A stretch of 64,000 nucleotides of DNA from WVXP01 sp964348095 (GCA_964348095.1 CAYGBK010000076.1:1-64000); one strand, 5' to 3'; positions 52,254-61,986 are shown, counted from the first letter of the stretch. Numbers and translations: made by a program. The notes: generated by a model from the letters alone, not told the origin.

Positions 52254-53432
52254 ATGGACACTCCTCAGCTACAGAAAAGTAAACAAAACAGACCAGACGT
52301 GCCCTTCTCCATTCCGACGCATCGTTTCGACCAAAAGAATGAGATGTTCAAGAGAAGCAATTGGGATGAGACGATGCAGCCCTATGGGAAACGCTTCTAT
52401 AAGGAGGTCAAGTATAGGAAAGAAATCGGGTATCGAAAGCTTGACTATGCCTTTCGCAACGCCGGGTGGAACCTGGAATGGGGCTTCGGATTTGGGAATT
52501 CTCGAAGCAACTATGGCCTCTATTCTTGGGATGGCGTCCCGGCCAAGATCCAACACTTTGTAGAAGCCGGGGGTATGGTCAAAGAATCCCCTGAGGAGAT
52601 GAGCCGCCTCATCAGAAAGGTCACTAAATTCTTCGGAGCGGATCTGGTAGGCATCTGCGGGGTTCATCCCAACTGGGTTTACTCTCACGAATTCAACTTA
52701 CTCACCATGGAGCATTATCCGATTGAGCTTCCCGAGGACTGCCATAACGTTATCGTCATGGCGATTGAAATGGATTATGATGCCATCCGCTCCTCCCCCA
52801 CAGGGGTAGCAGGAGCCGCCACCGGCCTAGGATATTCCAAGATGGCCTTTGTGGCAAATTTGACTGCCGCCCTAATTCGAGGTCTGGGATATCGAGCCAT
52901 TCCGGCTGGAAACGATACGGCCCTCAGCATCCCCTTGGCCATGGCTGCAGGACTCGGAGAGTGGAGCCGTATGGGACTCTTGCTTACCCCAGAATTCGGT
53001 CCACGGGTTCGACTTTGCAAGGTATTCACCAATCTTCCCCTCACCTACGACTCGTATCGCGCCTTTGGAGCGGTACAGTTCTGCAAGACCTGTGAGAAAT
53101 GCGCCATTCATTGCCCCTCTCAGGCAATCCCATATGGCGAAATGACTCGAGATGGTCATAACATCTCTAATCACTCTGGTGTGTTGAAGTGGTACGTCAA
53201 CGCAGAGAAATGCTTTTCTTTCTGGGCGAAAAACCGGCAGGATTGTGCGACCTGCATCCGGGTCTGCCCTTTCAACAAAGCGCCTGGGTTGATTCATGAG
53301 ACCGTTCGATCTGTGGTGAAGAGGACGACTCAATTTAACCGTTTTTTTGTGTTGATAGATGGTCTCATGGGATATGACAGGCCCTACCCGGCAAACAGAT
53401 TTTGGGATTCCCCATCACGGAGGCGTCAATGA
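52254..53432 (+). CDS. Reductive-dehalogenase-like iron-sulfur/corrinoid protein without Tat signal
   Basis: A 392 aa protein. CKTCEKCAIHCPSQAIPYGE and a second cluster C-x10-C-x2-C-x3-CP (CATCIRVCPFNKAP) match the two 4Fe-4S sites of RdhA. IRGLGYRAIPAGNDTALSIPLAMAAGLGEWSRMGLLLTPEFGPRVRLCKVFT is the RdhA corrinoid-domain block shared with epoxyqueuosine reductase. No twin-arginine signal and no RdhB anchor lie beside it, so it is probably cytoplasmic. The ATG at 52254 has AAGGTGAG upstream. The electron acceptor is unknown and need not be a halogenated compound. Confidence 0.82.
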   Translation: MDTPQLQKSKQNRPDVPFSIPTHRFDQKNEMFKRSNWDETMQPYGKRFYKEVKYRKEIGYRKLDYAFRNAGWNLEWGFGFGNSRSNYGLYSWDGVPAKIQHFVEAGGMVKESPEEMSRLIRKVTKFFGADLVGICGVHPNWVYSHEFNLLTMEHYPIELPEDCHNVIVMAIEMDYDAIRSSPTGVAGAATGLGYSKMAFVANLTAALIRGLGYRAIPAGNDTALSIPLAMAAGLGEWSRMGLLLTPEFGPRVRLCKVFTNLPLTYDSYRAFGAVQFCKTCEKCAIHCPSQAIPYGEMTRDGHNISNHSGVLKWYVNAEKCFSFWAKNRQDCATCIRVCPFNKAPGLIHETVRSVVKRTTQFNRFFVLIDGLMGYDRPYPANRFWDSPSRRRQ

Positions 53433-53695
53433 GACTTGACAGGTTTCGGTTGGACGACAAAGTGGCAATCATCGTCGCCCGGGATCGTCGAAAAACCTCC
53501 TCCTGTGAAGAGGAGTTAGAGTCACTCGGTAGAAAAGTGATGAAATTCTCATAGTCTATTATCCGAAGTACACCCCCCGGACGAACTGGAACATCCGATG
53601 AGGTAGCAGACGTAATCCTTTTTCGCTTCTCTCAAGAGGCAAACTACTTGGTTGGCGAAACGACTCGGATCACCGGTGATCAAATAATACACTGA
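53429..53695 (+). pseudogene. Collapsed short-chain dehydrogenase remnant
   Basis: An ATGA overlap with the RdhA-like stop begins a frame, MRLDRFRLDDKVAIIVARDR, which is an SDR N-terminus with a damaged TGxxxGxG loop. It stops at TAG 53552. In the last part another frame reads TSDEVADVILFRFSQEANYLVGETTRITGDQIIH, an SDR C-terminus. The catalytic centre is deleted. The preserved start coupling shows it once was the second gene of this operon. Confidence 0.75.
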
Positions 53696-53700
53696 GAAGC

Positions 53701-54003
53701 ATGGGCTCTAGAAGGAAACCCGCAGTTATCATTCATCCCTCTGACAATGTAGCAACCGCCTTACAGGTTATCCCGCAGGGCACTTGCATTTTCCTGAAAA
53801 AGGGCGGAAAGGCCTGGAGGATTGTAGTTTGCGAAGAAATCCCGATGGGACATAAGTTCAGTCTATCGAGGGTCGAGAAAGGAGGGAGAATTATCAAGTA
53901 TGGAGAAACTATTGGAATCGCAACAACTCACATCGATATAGGGTACCATGTCCATATTCACAACCTCGAAAGCAGAAGGGGAAGAGGGGATTTAGAGGAG
54001 TAG
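53701..54003 (+). CDS. UxaA/SuyA-type lyase, small SAF-domain subunit
   Basis: A 100 aa SAF domain: AVIIHPSDNVATALQVIPQGTCIFL, then IPMGHKFSLSRVEKGGRIIKYGETIGIATTHIDIGYHVHIHNL. This corresponds to the N-terminal part of altronate dehydratase UxaA and to the separate small subunit (SuyA) of sulfolactate sulfo-lyase. The gene lies 11 nt before the large subunit, so both form one enzyme. Acts on a sugar acid or sulfonated hydroxy acid; the exact one cannot be decided. Confidence 0.82.
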   Translation: MGSRRKPAVIIHPSDNVATALQVIPQGTCIFLKKGGKAWRIVVCEEIPMGHKFSLSRVEKGGRIIKYGETIGIATTHIDIGYHVHIHNLESRRGRGDLEE

Positions 54004-54014
54004 AGGAGTTTCTG

Positions 54015-55172
54015 ATGGAATTTCTGGGGTACCGGAGAGGGGATGGCAGAGTGGGAGTGAGGAATCATCTATTGATACTTTCCTCTGTCGTCTGCGCCAA
54101 TGAGGTTGCCCTCCGAATAAAGCGCAGAATCCCACTGGCTGCTGTCGCCACTCACCCATTCGGATGCGGGATGCTTGGTGAGGATCTTAAGCAGGTAAGA
54201 CGGACGCTCCTTGGTTTTGCCACCCATGCAAATGTCGGCGCAGTCATTGTCGTTGGCTTGGGTTGCGAGGAAGTCGACGCCAGACAGTTAGGAGAAGAGA
54301 TCAGCAGGAGGAGCCAAAAAGTGAAATCTCTCGTGATCCAGGACTGTGGGGGATCAGAAAAGACGGTCAAGAGAGGCATCGATTTGGTAAGAGAAATGGC
54401 AAGGTCGCTTGACCAGGAGAGGCGAGTCGCGGTCTCCTTTTCGGACCTGGTTATGGCAACCGAATGCGGAGGGTCAGACTTTAGTTCGGGCCTGGCTGCA
54501 AACCCTGCCATTGGCTTTGTTTCGGATCGGCTGATTGACTCGGGCGGGACAGTCATCCTTTCAGAAACTCCTGAGATCATTGGGGGTGAGCACATCCTGG
54601 CGTCACGGGCCATCAACAAAGGAGTCGAAAAGAGAATATACGAGATTATTGAACGGGTGGAAGAGAATGCTCGCTTTGCGGGGGTAGATATCAGAGGGGC
54701 GCAACCGAGCCCCGGAAACATCAGAGGAGGAATCAGCACCATCGAAGAGAAATCCCTGGGTTGCATCTATAAAGCAGGAACGAAACCGGTTCAGGGTGTG
54801 GTTGAATATGCCGAACCAATCCCGGAAAAGGGGTTATGGATTATGGATACGCCCGGGCAAGACGTGGAGTCAGTCACGGGCATGGTTGCCGGTGGAGCCC
54901 AGATTGTCGCTTTCTCGACAGGGTTGGGAACTCCTGTAGGCTGTCCCATTGCTCCGGTCATCAAAATTACGGGAAACGATGAAACGGCTCGAACGATGAG
55001 GCCCCATATAGATATTAACGCTGGCCTCATCTTAAAAAGCAGAGACACCATCGAAAGAGTCGGACAAAAGATTCTTGGCCTCCTTCTAGCGGTTGCCAAC
55101 GGGAAAGAGACGAAGGCGGAGCGATTAGGCCATTGCGAGTTCGCCATCAATCGAATCGGTGGGACGATTTGA
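54015..55172 (+). CDS. UxaA/SuyB-type lyase, large subunit
   Basis: A 385 aa protein. GVRNHLLILSSVVCANEVALRI, ATHPFGCGMLGEDL, VGLGCEEVDA and the ATECGGSDFSSGLAANPAIGF, ISETPEIIGGEH, GNIRGGISTIEEKSLG and STGLGTPVGCPIAPVIKITGND blocks are the UxaA C-terminal catalytic domain with its conserved Cys residues for metal binding. A split two-subunit form of this size resembles (2R)-sulfolactate sulfo-lyase SuyB and also some altronate dehydratases. Forms an operon with the small subunit. Confidence 0.85.
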   Translation: MEFLGYRRGDGRVGVRNHLLILSSVVCANEVALRIKRRIPLAAVATHPFGCGMLGEDLKQVRRTLLGFATHANVGAVIVVGLGCEEVDARQLGEEISRRSQKVKSLVIQDCGGSEKTVKRGIDLVREMARSLDQERRVAVSFSDLVMATECGGSDFSSGLAANPAIGFVSDRLIDSGGTVILSETPEIIGGEHILASRAINKGVEKRIYEIIERVEENARFAGVDIRGAQPSPGNIRGGISTIEEKSLGCIYKAGTKPVQGVVEYAEPIPEKGLWIMDTPGQDVESVTGMVAGGAQIVAFSTGLGTPVGCPIAPVIKITGNDETARTMRPHIDINAGLILKSRDTIERVGQKILGLLLAVANGKETKAERLGHCEFAINRIGGTI

Positions 55173-55441
55173 AAGGGTTTTGCAAAAATACAGCTCCGAC
55201 GACATAGGCTCGACATCATACAAGGAAGCAGAGCGAGTTAATCCGACCTGCCCCTCCTCCCTGGATGATAGTACTAATTAAAGACGACTCTCTTCATTGT
55301 CACTATGTAACCTACTTGTTAGATCGCGAATAGGGTAATATCTCAATTACCAAAGACCTCCACGTCAATTTCCCTCTGCCCTTTTGCTTGCCTTAGACTC
55401 CCTGTGGGACTATTACTGACCACCGTGCTATAATGGCAACC

Positions 55442-57073
55442 ATGAAGAGATTTGCCCTGGTTTGCGAGGCGATTTCCGCAACGACGAAGAAACTCAAGAA
55501 GGAAGCCCTATTGGCCGACTACCTCACCTCACTTGGCGATGACGACTTGAGGGTAGCGACTGTTTTTCTATGCGGCCAGCCCTTTCCTCTAACCCATAAG
55601 AAAACGCTCAATCTGGGCTGGGCTTCGGTCCGGCGGGTGTTCACGGATCAATTCCATTTCTCCACCGATCAGGTGGCGACCGCCTATCTTCAGACAGGAG
55701 ACACGGGGACCATGGCCCAAATCCTCCTTGGAAGAGTCGGCACGCCCAAAGGGGTCAGCCTTAAGGATGTGCTTGATTTCTTTGCCCTTCTCGCCGACAC
55801 CAGAAAGGTTCAGGATAGGCAGGATGCACTCTATAAGATTCTCCGCAGGTCGTCGCCATTTGAGGCCAAGTATGTCCTCAAGATTATCACTGGGGATATG
55901 CGAATCGGCCTTAAGGAGAGTCTGGTGGAGAGTAGCATTGCAAAAGCCTTTGGAAAGAATCTTAAGGACGTTCAGTGGGCCAACATGCTCACAGGGGATA
56001 TCGGGGAGACTGCCCTTCTCGCTCGATATAATGCACTCGACCAGGCCAAAATGGTTCTGTTTCACCCAATCAAGTTCATGTTGGCTTCCCCAGAGGAATC
56101 ACCCCAAAAGATCCTGGAGACCGTGGGCACGACTTGTCTCGTAGAAGACAAGTATGACGGCATCCGGTCACAGATTCACAAGAAGAGAGACAAGGTCCGT
56201 ATCTATTCCCGAACAATGGACGACGTGACCTTCTCTTTTCCTGAGGTCACCCAAAGCCTTCTCCCTCTGAAATCTGACTTCATTCTCGACGGCGAAATCG
56301 TCGTTTTCAAACATGACAGCATACAACCTTTCTCCCTCCTACAGAAGCGGCTCGGTAGGAAGAAACCCTCCCAACCGATTCTCGAGGAGGCCCCGGCCCG
56401 TTTTTTCGGCTTTGATGTTCTCTACAGGAATGGAGAGGTACTCCTTGAGAAGCCTCTCAATCAGAGAAGAGGAGTCCTCGAAATGCTCCAGCGCTCTGGG
56501 GCCTTTTCCCTGGGCGAAATGACCGAAGCAGAGCATCCTCGTGACATCGAGCAGGCCTTTGAGGAGGCACGGTGCCGAAACAATGAAGGGCTTGTTGCCA
56601 AGGCCTCCAATTCCACCTATGTCCCCGGAAAGCGAGGACGGTCCTGGCTTAAGATGAAGAAACCTCTTGCCACACTTGATGTGGTGGTCACTGCAGCTGA
56701 GTATGGCCACGGAAAACGGAAAGGCCTTCTTTCCGATTACACCTTTTCGGTTCGAAAAGGAAAAGATCTTGTGACCATTGGAAAGGCATACTCCGGTATC
56801 ACCGACAGGGAGCTACAGGCACTCACGTCCCGATTCAAAGCGCTAACAATCCAGCGCTACGGCCCCGTCCATGTCGTCAGGCCAGAGGTCGTCCTGGAAG
56901 TCGCTTTTGATACCATCAACAAGAGCCAACGCCACAAAAGCGGTTTCGCCCTCCGGTTCCCACGGATCAAAAGAATCCGAGACGATAAGCCCGTTGAGGA
57001 TATTGACGATATCGAAAAGGTCAAGGCAATCTTCGAGAAAAACCAAACAAGACAGAATAAAGCAACGGCATGA
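55442..57073 (+). CDS. ATP-dependent DNA ligase
   Basis: About 543 aa. The N-terminal DNA-binding domain covers residues 1-200. The nucleotidyltransferase motif I is EDKYDGIRSQIH (adenylated lysine), followed by RTMDDVTFSFPEV, the DGEIV element (ILDGEIVVFK), EGLVAKASNS and WLKMKKP motif V, with an OB-fold at the end. The order and length match archaeal-type (Lig B-like) bacterial enzymes, in addition to the NAD+ ligase such bacteria normally carry. Start uncertain by three codons (55433). No Ku gene is adjacent. Confidence 0.9.
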   Translation: MKRFALVCEAISATTKKLKKEALLADYLTSLGDDDLRVATVFLCGQPFPLTHKKTLNLGWASVRRVFTDQFHFSTDQVATAYLQTGDTGTMAQILLGRVGTPKGVSLKDVLDFFALLADTRKVQDRQDALYKILRRSSPFEAKYVLKIITGDMRIGLKESLVESSIAKAFGKNLKDVQWANMLTGDIGETALLARYNALDQAKMVLFHPIKFMLASPEESPQKILETVGTTCLVEDKYDGIRSQIHKKRDKVRIYSRTMDDVTFSFPEVTQSLLPLKSDFILDGEIVVFKHDSIQPFSLLQKRLGRKKPSQPILEEAPARFFGFDVLYRNGEVLLEKPLNQRRGVLEMLQRSGAFSLGEMTEAEHPRDIEQAFEEARCRNNEGLVAKASNSTYVPGKRGRSWLKMKKPLATLDVVVTAAEYGHGKRKGLLSDYTFSVRKGKDLVTIGKAYSGITDRELQALTSRFKALTIQRYGPVHVVRPEVVLEVAFDTINKSQRHKSGFALRFPRIKRIRDDKPVEDIDDIEKVKAIFEKNQTRQNKATA

Positions 57074-57168
57074 TTAGGCCGTGAGACGGAGCAATGGGGG
57101 AAGGCGCTCAGTTCGCTCACCGCCCCTTCTCGACTCATGAGTTGTCCGAAGGGCACCCTGCAACCCCT

Positions 57169-57780
57169 CTACTTCTTGGATGTCCTATCAAGTTTGCTTC
57201 TGACAAAGTTGAACTCACAATACTGATTGGTCAGACAGAGCTGTGACGGAAAGTTGAACACCCATTCTTCGAACAGGCCGGCCAGCTTCAAGTACGTCTC
57301 AAAGATCGCATAGTTGCAGTCCACCTGGATCTTCTGGTTGTACACTTCCGCCTCTTTCGGAGGGAGCAGTTTCCAGATCACCTGAGTGGTGTAGGGACAA
57401 TCGTAACAGCGCAGAGTGACCCTGTCCTCGGTTTCCTCTACGATCTCCATCGGATTGCCAAACAAGGCAAAGCTCTTGATCATGATCTGAGCGATGTCAT
57501 GGATGGTAAACTTGTCCTCGGGCTTCTTGCCAATCAGCTCGCAGAGGTCGGGCCACTCCAGCTTGGAGCGTAGCTCCCACATTTTAGCATATAGCTGGGC
57601 CGCCCTGTCCGTCCCCACTTCCTCCTCCATCGTCTTGAAAGCCGAATAGTCATGAAGGGTCCACAGGGTCATGGCACCCTCGTAGGCCTTCTCCCAGGTG
57701 TACTCAGGATGGACCTTCATGAGTTGGCGCATGTTTTCAATAAAATTCTCGTGTCGCATTTCCTTCGCATTCGCACTCAT
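57169..57780 (-). CDS. L-2-amino-thiazoline-4-carboxylate hydrolase-like protein (short)
   Basis: A 203 aa helical protein. VTLRCYDCPYTTQVIW, VDCNYAIFETYLKLAGLFEEW and LCLTNQYCEFNFVRS give the spaced Cys pattern (C-x2-CP ... C ... C-x-F) of the ATC-hydrolase-like family. A strong AAAAGGAGG leads into the ATG at 57780. It is the last gene of the minus-strand operon coming from the Liv genes. Family membership is judged by pattern; activity on thiazolines is not shown. Confidence 0.5.
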   Translation of the reverse strand: MSANAKEMRHENFIENMRQLMKVHPEYTWEKAYEGAMTLWTLHDYSAFKTMEEEVGTDRAAQLYAKMWELRSKLEWPDLCELIGKKPEDKFTIHDIAQIMIKSFALFGNPMEIVEETEDRVTLRCYDCPYTTQVIWKLLPPKEAEVYNQKIQVDCNYAIFETYLKLAGLFEEWVFNFPSQLCLTNQYCEFNFVRSKLDRTSKK

Positions 57781-58003
57781 ACTCTGCCTCCTTTTAGTTT
57801 CTCGTATTTAGTTTCGTTGGCAAATCCACACCCCCGTCCCGCCTTCCCGATCCGATCCGATTTCATCACCTCCTCCTGCCTATGATGGAGACGCTTTTTC
57901 ATCTATCCGGGGGCAGCCCCTTTCACAATCTCTCCGTCGACTCGCCGAGTCATGGGGCGACATAGGCAAAGTACAGCTCCACAATTTCCGCGTGTCGAAT
58001 CAC

Positions 58004-59323
58004 TTATCGAGGGAAGACGGTGCTCGTGTCGTTGGCTACGCGCCACGCAGCCACTCCAATCACCTGAGCCACGGCCTTGACGGCGTTCCAGTCGATATTG
58101 TCCACGTGCTCGTTATCGCTGTGATAGTTTGGATCGTCTGCCTTCCAGATACACATGGCAGGAACGCCGTGCTCATTGAGATGACCCTCCTCCGGAGTCC
58201 CCCAGGCACCCCACAGGTGACCGAGATGCACACCAATCTCTTTCCCCACATTTTCAACGAAATCGTTGAGCTCCTTGTTATGTTTCACCTGGTGATCGGG
58301 TTGGTCGGGATAGACGCCGCCGTCCACGATGCGGGCTGGTCCGCCTACGCCCACCATATCGATGTTAAATCCGGCGACTGCATCGAGGAGGGTTCCCTCC
58401 TTCTCACGGTTAACAATATACTGGACCATGCCATCGGAGATGCCCTCCTCCGAACCAGTGGAAATAAACTCGATGGTCCGCTTTGGCCGAGGGAGTTTCG
58501 CCATGATTTGGGCGAGCATCATGATGCAGACTGTCCCCGAACCGTTGTCATTGGCGCCACTGCAACCACCATCATCGCGGTGGGCGTGGATGAGCACCCT
58601 CTCCTCTGGCTTTTCCGTTCCGGCTATGAAAGCCCGAACATTGGCGCCATCTCGGGGCTCCGTTACACAATCCACGACTATGCGGGCACTCAGGCCGCTC
58701 TGTCCGACGGCATGGAGTAACGCCATGGCATCTGTGCTGCCAATGGTCACACAGGGCACACTCTCGTCTTTGGCCGGGTATTCGTGTTCCCATCCACCAC
58801 TATGATCCCACCGTCCATAGGAGTGTGACGGGGTAAAGGCAACAGGGCTACCATTGCAGACAACAAAAGCGACCGCGCCGTGTCGCCGGGCTCTCGTGCT
58901 GAAACTTCCCAGCCAGAACAGTGGATCCGCAGAGCTTGCCTGGGCCATAGCTATCTTGCCATTCACGTCAATCGCCGCAAACTCCTCCTCAGTCCCCTTG
59001 CCAACAAAGACAAGCTCACCCTCCACGCCGCCTTTGGGCGTGGGGTAGGAGTAATAGGCAGCACGGGAATCAAGGGTGAGGTTCAGTGGTGGACCAACCT
59101 TGAAAGCCGTACTCCGGTACTCCCACGAGAGCGTGTTAAACCGATCGAGTTCCACCCTCAGCCCCTGAGCGGCGAAGTGGTTTGACATCCAATCGATAGA
59201 CTGACAATCCCCCTCGGTTCCAGAGAGACGACTACCGATCGTCTCAGACAGGTACTGGTCCCAATCATACATCACCCACGGGTCTACTCCTTCGATTATT
59301 TTCCTCTCTTCTTCGCTTACCAT
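58004..59323 (-). CDS. M28-family zinc metallopeptidase
   Basis: A 439 aa aminopeptidase or carboxypeptidase-like protein. The two-zinc site is visible: HAHRDDGGCSGANDNGSGTVC (His and Asp), then EFISTGSEEGISDG (Glu-Glu) and a later CIWKADDPNYHSDNEHVD with His and Asp. A PA-like insert (residues about 90-230) is present. No signal peptide is seen, so it may act in the cytosol on imported peptides. Lies between two ATC-hydrolase-like genes. Confidence 0.87.
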   Translation of the reverse strand: MVSEEERKIIEGVDPWVMYDWDQYLSETIGSRLSGTEGDCQSIDWMSNHFAAQGLRVELDRFNTLSWEYRSTAFKVGPPLNLTLDSRAAYYSYPTPKGGVEGELVFVGKGTEEEFAAIDVNGKIAMAQASSADPLFWLGSFSTRARRHGAVAFVVCNGSPVAFTPSHSYGRWDHSGGWEHEYPAKDESVPCVTIGSTDAMALLHAVGQSGLSARIVVDCVTEPRDGANVRAFIAGTEKPEERVLIHAHRDDGGCSGANDNGSGTVCIMMLAQIMAKLPRPKRTIEFISTGSEEGISDGMVQYIVNREKEGTLLDAVAGFNIDMVGVGGPARIVDGGVYPDQPDHQVKHNKELNDFVENVGKEIGVHLGHLWGAWGTPEEGHLNEHGVPAMCIWKADDPNYHSDNEHVDNIDWNAVKAVAQVIGVAAWRVANDTSTVFPR

Positions 59324-59386
59324 ATGGGCATCTCCTTCACCTCAACGGGCTAACGGGGTGTGGGATACGGCGTGTCTCCGGCATGT

Positions 59387-60214
59387 TTACGTTCTTTTCT
59401 CAAACCTCACTCGACAGGTATCATCCCCACAGCATATAAACTTATCCATGGTAAAAGCATACCGGTCAAATACGCCGAGGGCCTTCAGAATAGCTTGATA
59501 GTAGTTTACGGAAACTGCCGCCTCGCATTTGAGGGTCATTGAACGGGCAACATCCTCACCCAGGATTTCTGACATGTTATCCCAGTAAGGACAGGCCAGT
59601 ATTTCTGCTTCATGGACATTGTCGTCGTGCTTGGTGACCTTGTAGGGACAGGCGATGGCCTCCCAATAGATTTTCGAAAGCTCTCCAAGTTTATCCATGT
59701 TCACATCACTCGGGCCGGAAATCCCTATTGCTGCCTTGACCTGGTCTAGTTCAGCCAGAGCGAACTTCTCCCACAATCCCATGTAACATGGGTACCCGTC
59801 CTTCGTCCCGAGATGCTCCTCTAGTTTCATGAAGATATTGAAATCGAGAAGAGCAAAGAGCCGAACCCAATTGAGGATGGATTCGCCCACATCTTTTCCA
59901 GACCCTTTGATGGCGGGGTGATCCTTATCCGTCAGAATCTGAGACAGGGTCTCTCCGATCTTCTCTACGTCGACAGGCTCTTTGAGACTGACTCTCTCTC
60001 GTATAGCCTCAGGGGCTTTTTCACCAACAGCGGACCACACGTCTTTCAGAATCCTTGCTCTCTTTTCTTCTTCTACCTGCGACAAGGCGTCAGTGAAATT
60101 GGCATAATGGAATGCGAGCCCCTGGGACCACGTGAAAACATCATCCTCCGCCTTATGCCCTGTTTGAGACAAACTCGTTAATAGGCTCTGGGCTCCCTTT
60201 GATTGTCCTTCCAT
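59387..60214 (-). CDS. L-2-amino-thiazoline-4-carboxylate hydrolase-like protein (long)
   Basis: A 275 aa helical protein. The C-terminal half matches the ATC-hydrolase pattern: EAEILACPYWDNMSEILGEDVARSMTLKCEAAVSVNYYQAIL and MDKFICCGDDTCRVRFEK (CP-x-n-C ... C-x-G-D-x-x-C-x-F-x-F). The N-terminal half is unrecognised. The ATG at 60214 has AAGGAGG 5 nt upstream; an upstream in-frame ATG at 60256 lies in the preceding gene's end. Paralog of the product at 57169 in the same operon, possibly a hetero-complex. Confidence 0.5.
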   Translation of the reverse strand: MEGQSKGAQSLLTSLSQTGHKAEDDVFTWSQGLAFHYANFTDALSQVEEEKRARILKDVWSAVGEKAPEAIRERVSLKEPVDVEKIGETLSQILTDKDHPAIKGSGKDVGESILNWVRLFALLDFNIFMKLEEHLGTKDGYPCYMGLWEKFALAELDQVKAAIGISGPSDVNMDKLGELSKIYWEAIACPYKVTKHDDNVHEAEILACPYWDNMSEILGEDVARSMTLKCEAAVSVNYYQAILKALGVFDRYAFTMDKFICCGDDTCRVRFEKRT

Positions 60215-60256
60215 GTTTTCCTCCTTTGTCTTAGCGAGATTTCTCGACACACTCAT

Positions 60257-61894
60257 TCACTTTCTCAGAACCTTTCCAGGTCGATTCCCTGTCAGTTTTC
60301 CATCGTCAAGAAGAACCTGGCCGTTGACGATCACGTAATGGATGCCCTCAGAAAACTGCCTGGGATTCTCATAGGTTGCTCGGTCAATGATCCGATCGGG
60401 GTCAAAAACCACCAGATCAGCAAAGAACCCCTCGGCGATGATTCCTCTCCCCTTCAGGCCCAGACGATTCGCAGGGAAGGACGTCATTCTCCGGATGGCA
60501 TCCTCAAGGGTGAGCAGTTTCAACTCTCTCACGTAGTGCCCGAGTATCCTAGGATAAGTGCCGTACGCGGCAGGATGAGGTTTCCCTCGGCCGATATCAA
60601 CCGCATCGGTGGCATACCCTCCCAAGGGATGTTTGATAATCGCTCTCAAGGGTTCGTCAGTGTTACGATCCCCAGAGACACCGAAAATCAACTGACTAAT
60701 TGCTCCACCCTCTTCAACCATGACGTCGGTAATCGCATCGAATGGAGACTTTCTTACCTTTTTCCCGAGTTCAACGAGGTTCAACCCCTCGTATGCTTTA
60801 TTCTTCTCACTTGGGATGTATCCAATATAGATGTTCTCCCATCCCCCTGCCTTGACGAGATTGTGTGGCCAGGAACCAGGACGCCATGTGGGCCATGTTG
60901 GAACCACGTTCTCAACGTCATTCTCGATTTTTTTCCTAATCTTTGGGTCCTCCACCCTTTTCAAGAATTCAGGCCACCCGCCATCCAGGGCCCACGGAGG
61001 ATAGATAGCGATCATCATCGTCATTGCAGCGGTATAAGGGAACATATCGAAAGTCATATCGATTCCGCGCTGCCGTGCCTCTTCGTCTATCTTCAGGGTG
61101 ACTTCTATTTTGTGCCAGTTTTCCTTTCCAAATGCCTCATAGTGGGAGCGATGAACCCTGCAGCCTGCCTTCTCACCAATCGAGATAACCTCCTTTTCAG
61201 CCTCAATATCGGTCTCGCTCGATCCCCTTATATGACTCGTGAAAAGCCTGTCGTAATCGGCAACGATCCTTCCAAGCTCGGTTAGTTCGTTCGTGTCTGC
61301 GAACATCCCCGGCGCATAGATCAACCCACACGAAAAACCAAAGGATCCCTCCTCAAAGGTCTCTTTGAGAAAGCCCTGCATTTTTCTGATCTCTTCAGAC
61401 GACGACACCCCACCTGAGAACCCCTTGACCCGAGCTCTGATGGCCCCATGACCGGTCAGAGTGCCAAGGTTTACAAGGACCCCCCCTTTTTCGACAAGCC
61501 CCAGGAATTCCCCCATCGTGTTCCACTCCCAGGGAACCTTATCCGGGGTCATCCACCCGACGCTAGCCTCCATGATTGGTTTCATCTCATTTGTCACAGG
61601 GGAGACGCTGATTCCACAGTTCCCCATGATTTCTGTGGTTATCCCTTGACGGATTCTCCCTTCGAGAAGTTTGGACTGTTTTTCACTCAGAAAGATCATT
61701 TCAGAGTGGGAATGCATATCAATGAACCCAGGGGCAAGCATCATGTTTTTTCCATCGATCGTCTTCTCTGAACCCTTGGTTTCTATTCGTCCAATGTGGG
61801 CGATCCTTTCCCCGTCAACACCGACATCAGCGTGATACCACGGGTTACCGAGACCATCCACTACCTTTACGTTCTTGAGCACTAAGGAAAACAC
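60257..61894 (-). CDS. N-acyl-D-amino-acid deacylase (D-aminoacylase)-like amidohydrolase
   Basis: A 545 aa metal-dependent hydrolase of the amidohydrolase superfamily. LAPGFIDMHSHSEMIFL has the HxH site, EIMGNCGISVSPV the conserved Cys metal ligand motif (GNCG), HIRGSSETDIEAEKEVI and VHRSHYEAFG further His ligands, and FPANRLGLKGRGIIAEGFFADLVVFDP the family's C-terminus. Cleaves N-acyl-D-amino acids or similar amides. It stands 43 nt before the longer ATC-like gene. Confidence 0.9.
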   Translation of the reverse strand: MFSLVLKNVKVVDGLGNPWYHADVGVDGERIAHIGRIETKGSEKTIDGKNMMLAPGFIDMHSHSEMIFLSEKQSKLLEGRIRQGITTEIMGNCGISVSPVTNEMKPIMEASVGWMTPDKVPWEWNTMGEFLGLVEKGGVLVNLGTLTGHGAIRARVKGFSGGVSSSEEIRKMQGFLKETFEEGSFGFSCGLIYAPGMFADTNELTELGRIVADYDRLFTSHIRGSSETDIEAEKEVISIGEKAGCRVHRSHYEAFGKENWHKIEVTLKIDEEARQRGIDMTFDMFPYTAAMTMMIAIYPPWALDGGWPEFLKRVEDPKIRKKIENDVENVVPTWPTWRPGSWPHNLVKAGGWENIYIGYIPSEKNKAYEGLNLVELGKKVRKSPFDAITDVMVEEGGAISQLIFGVSGDRNTDEPLRAIIKHPLGGYATDAVDIGRGKPHPAAYGTYPRILGHYVRELKLLTLEDAIRRMTSFPANRLGLKGRGIIAEGFFADLVVFDPDRIIDRATYENPRQFSEGIHYVIVNGQVLLDDGKLTGNRPGKVLRK

Positions 61895-61986
61895 GGGTTG
61901 ACTCCTTCCCTATAAGACAGGTCGATGTGTCGTTTCTGTTCAGCCCAGCAAATCGGGATGTAAAAAGATCGGAAAAACCCAACTCA

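Noticed and set aside
57992..58720. 242-codon plus-strand frame over the M28 peptidase
   Set aside because: Antisense shadow of a gene with intact zinc motifs.
60203..61285. 360-codon plus-strand frame over the D-aminoacylase
   Set aside because: Antisense shadow of a clear amidohydrolase gene; no family match.
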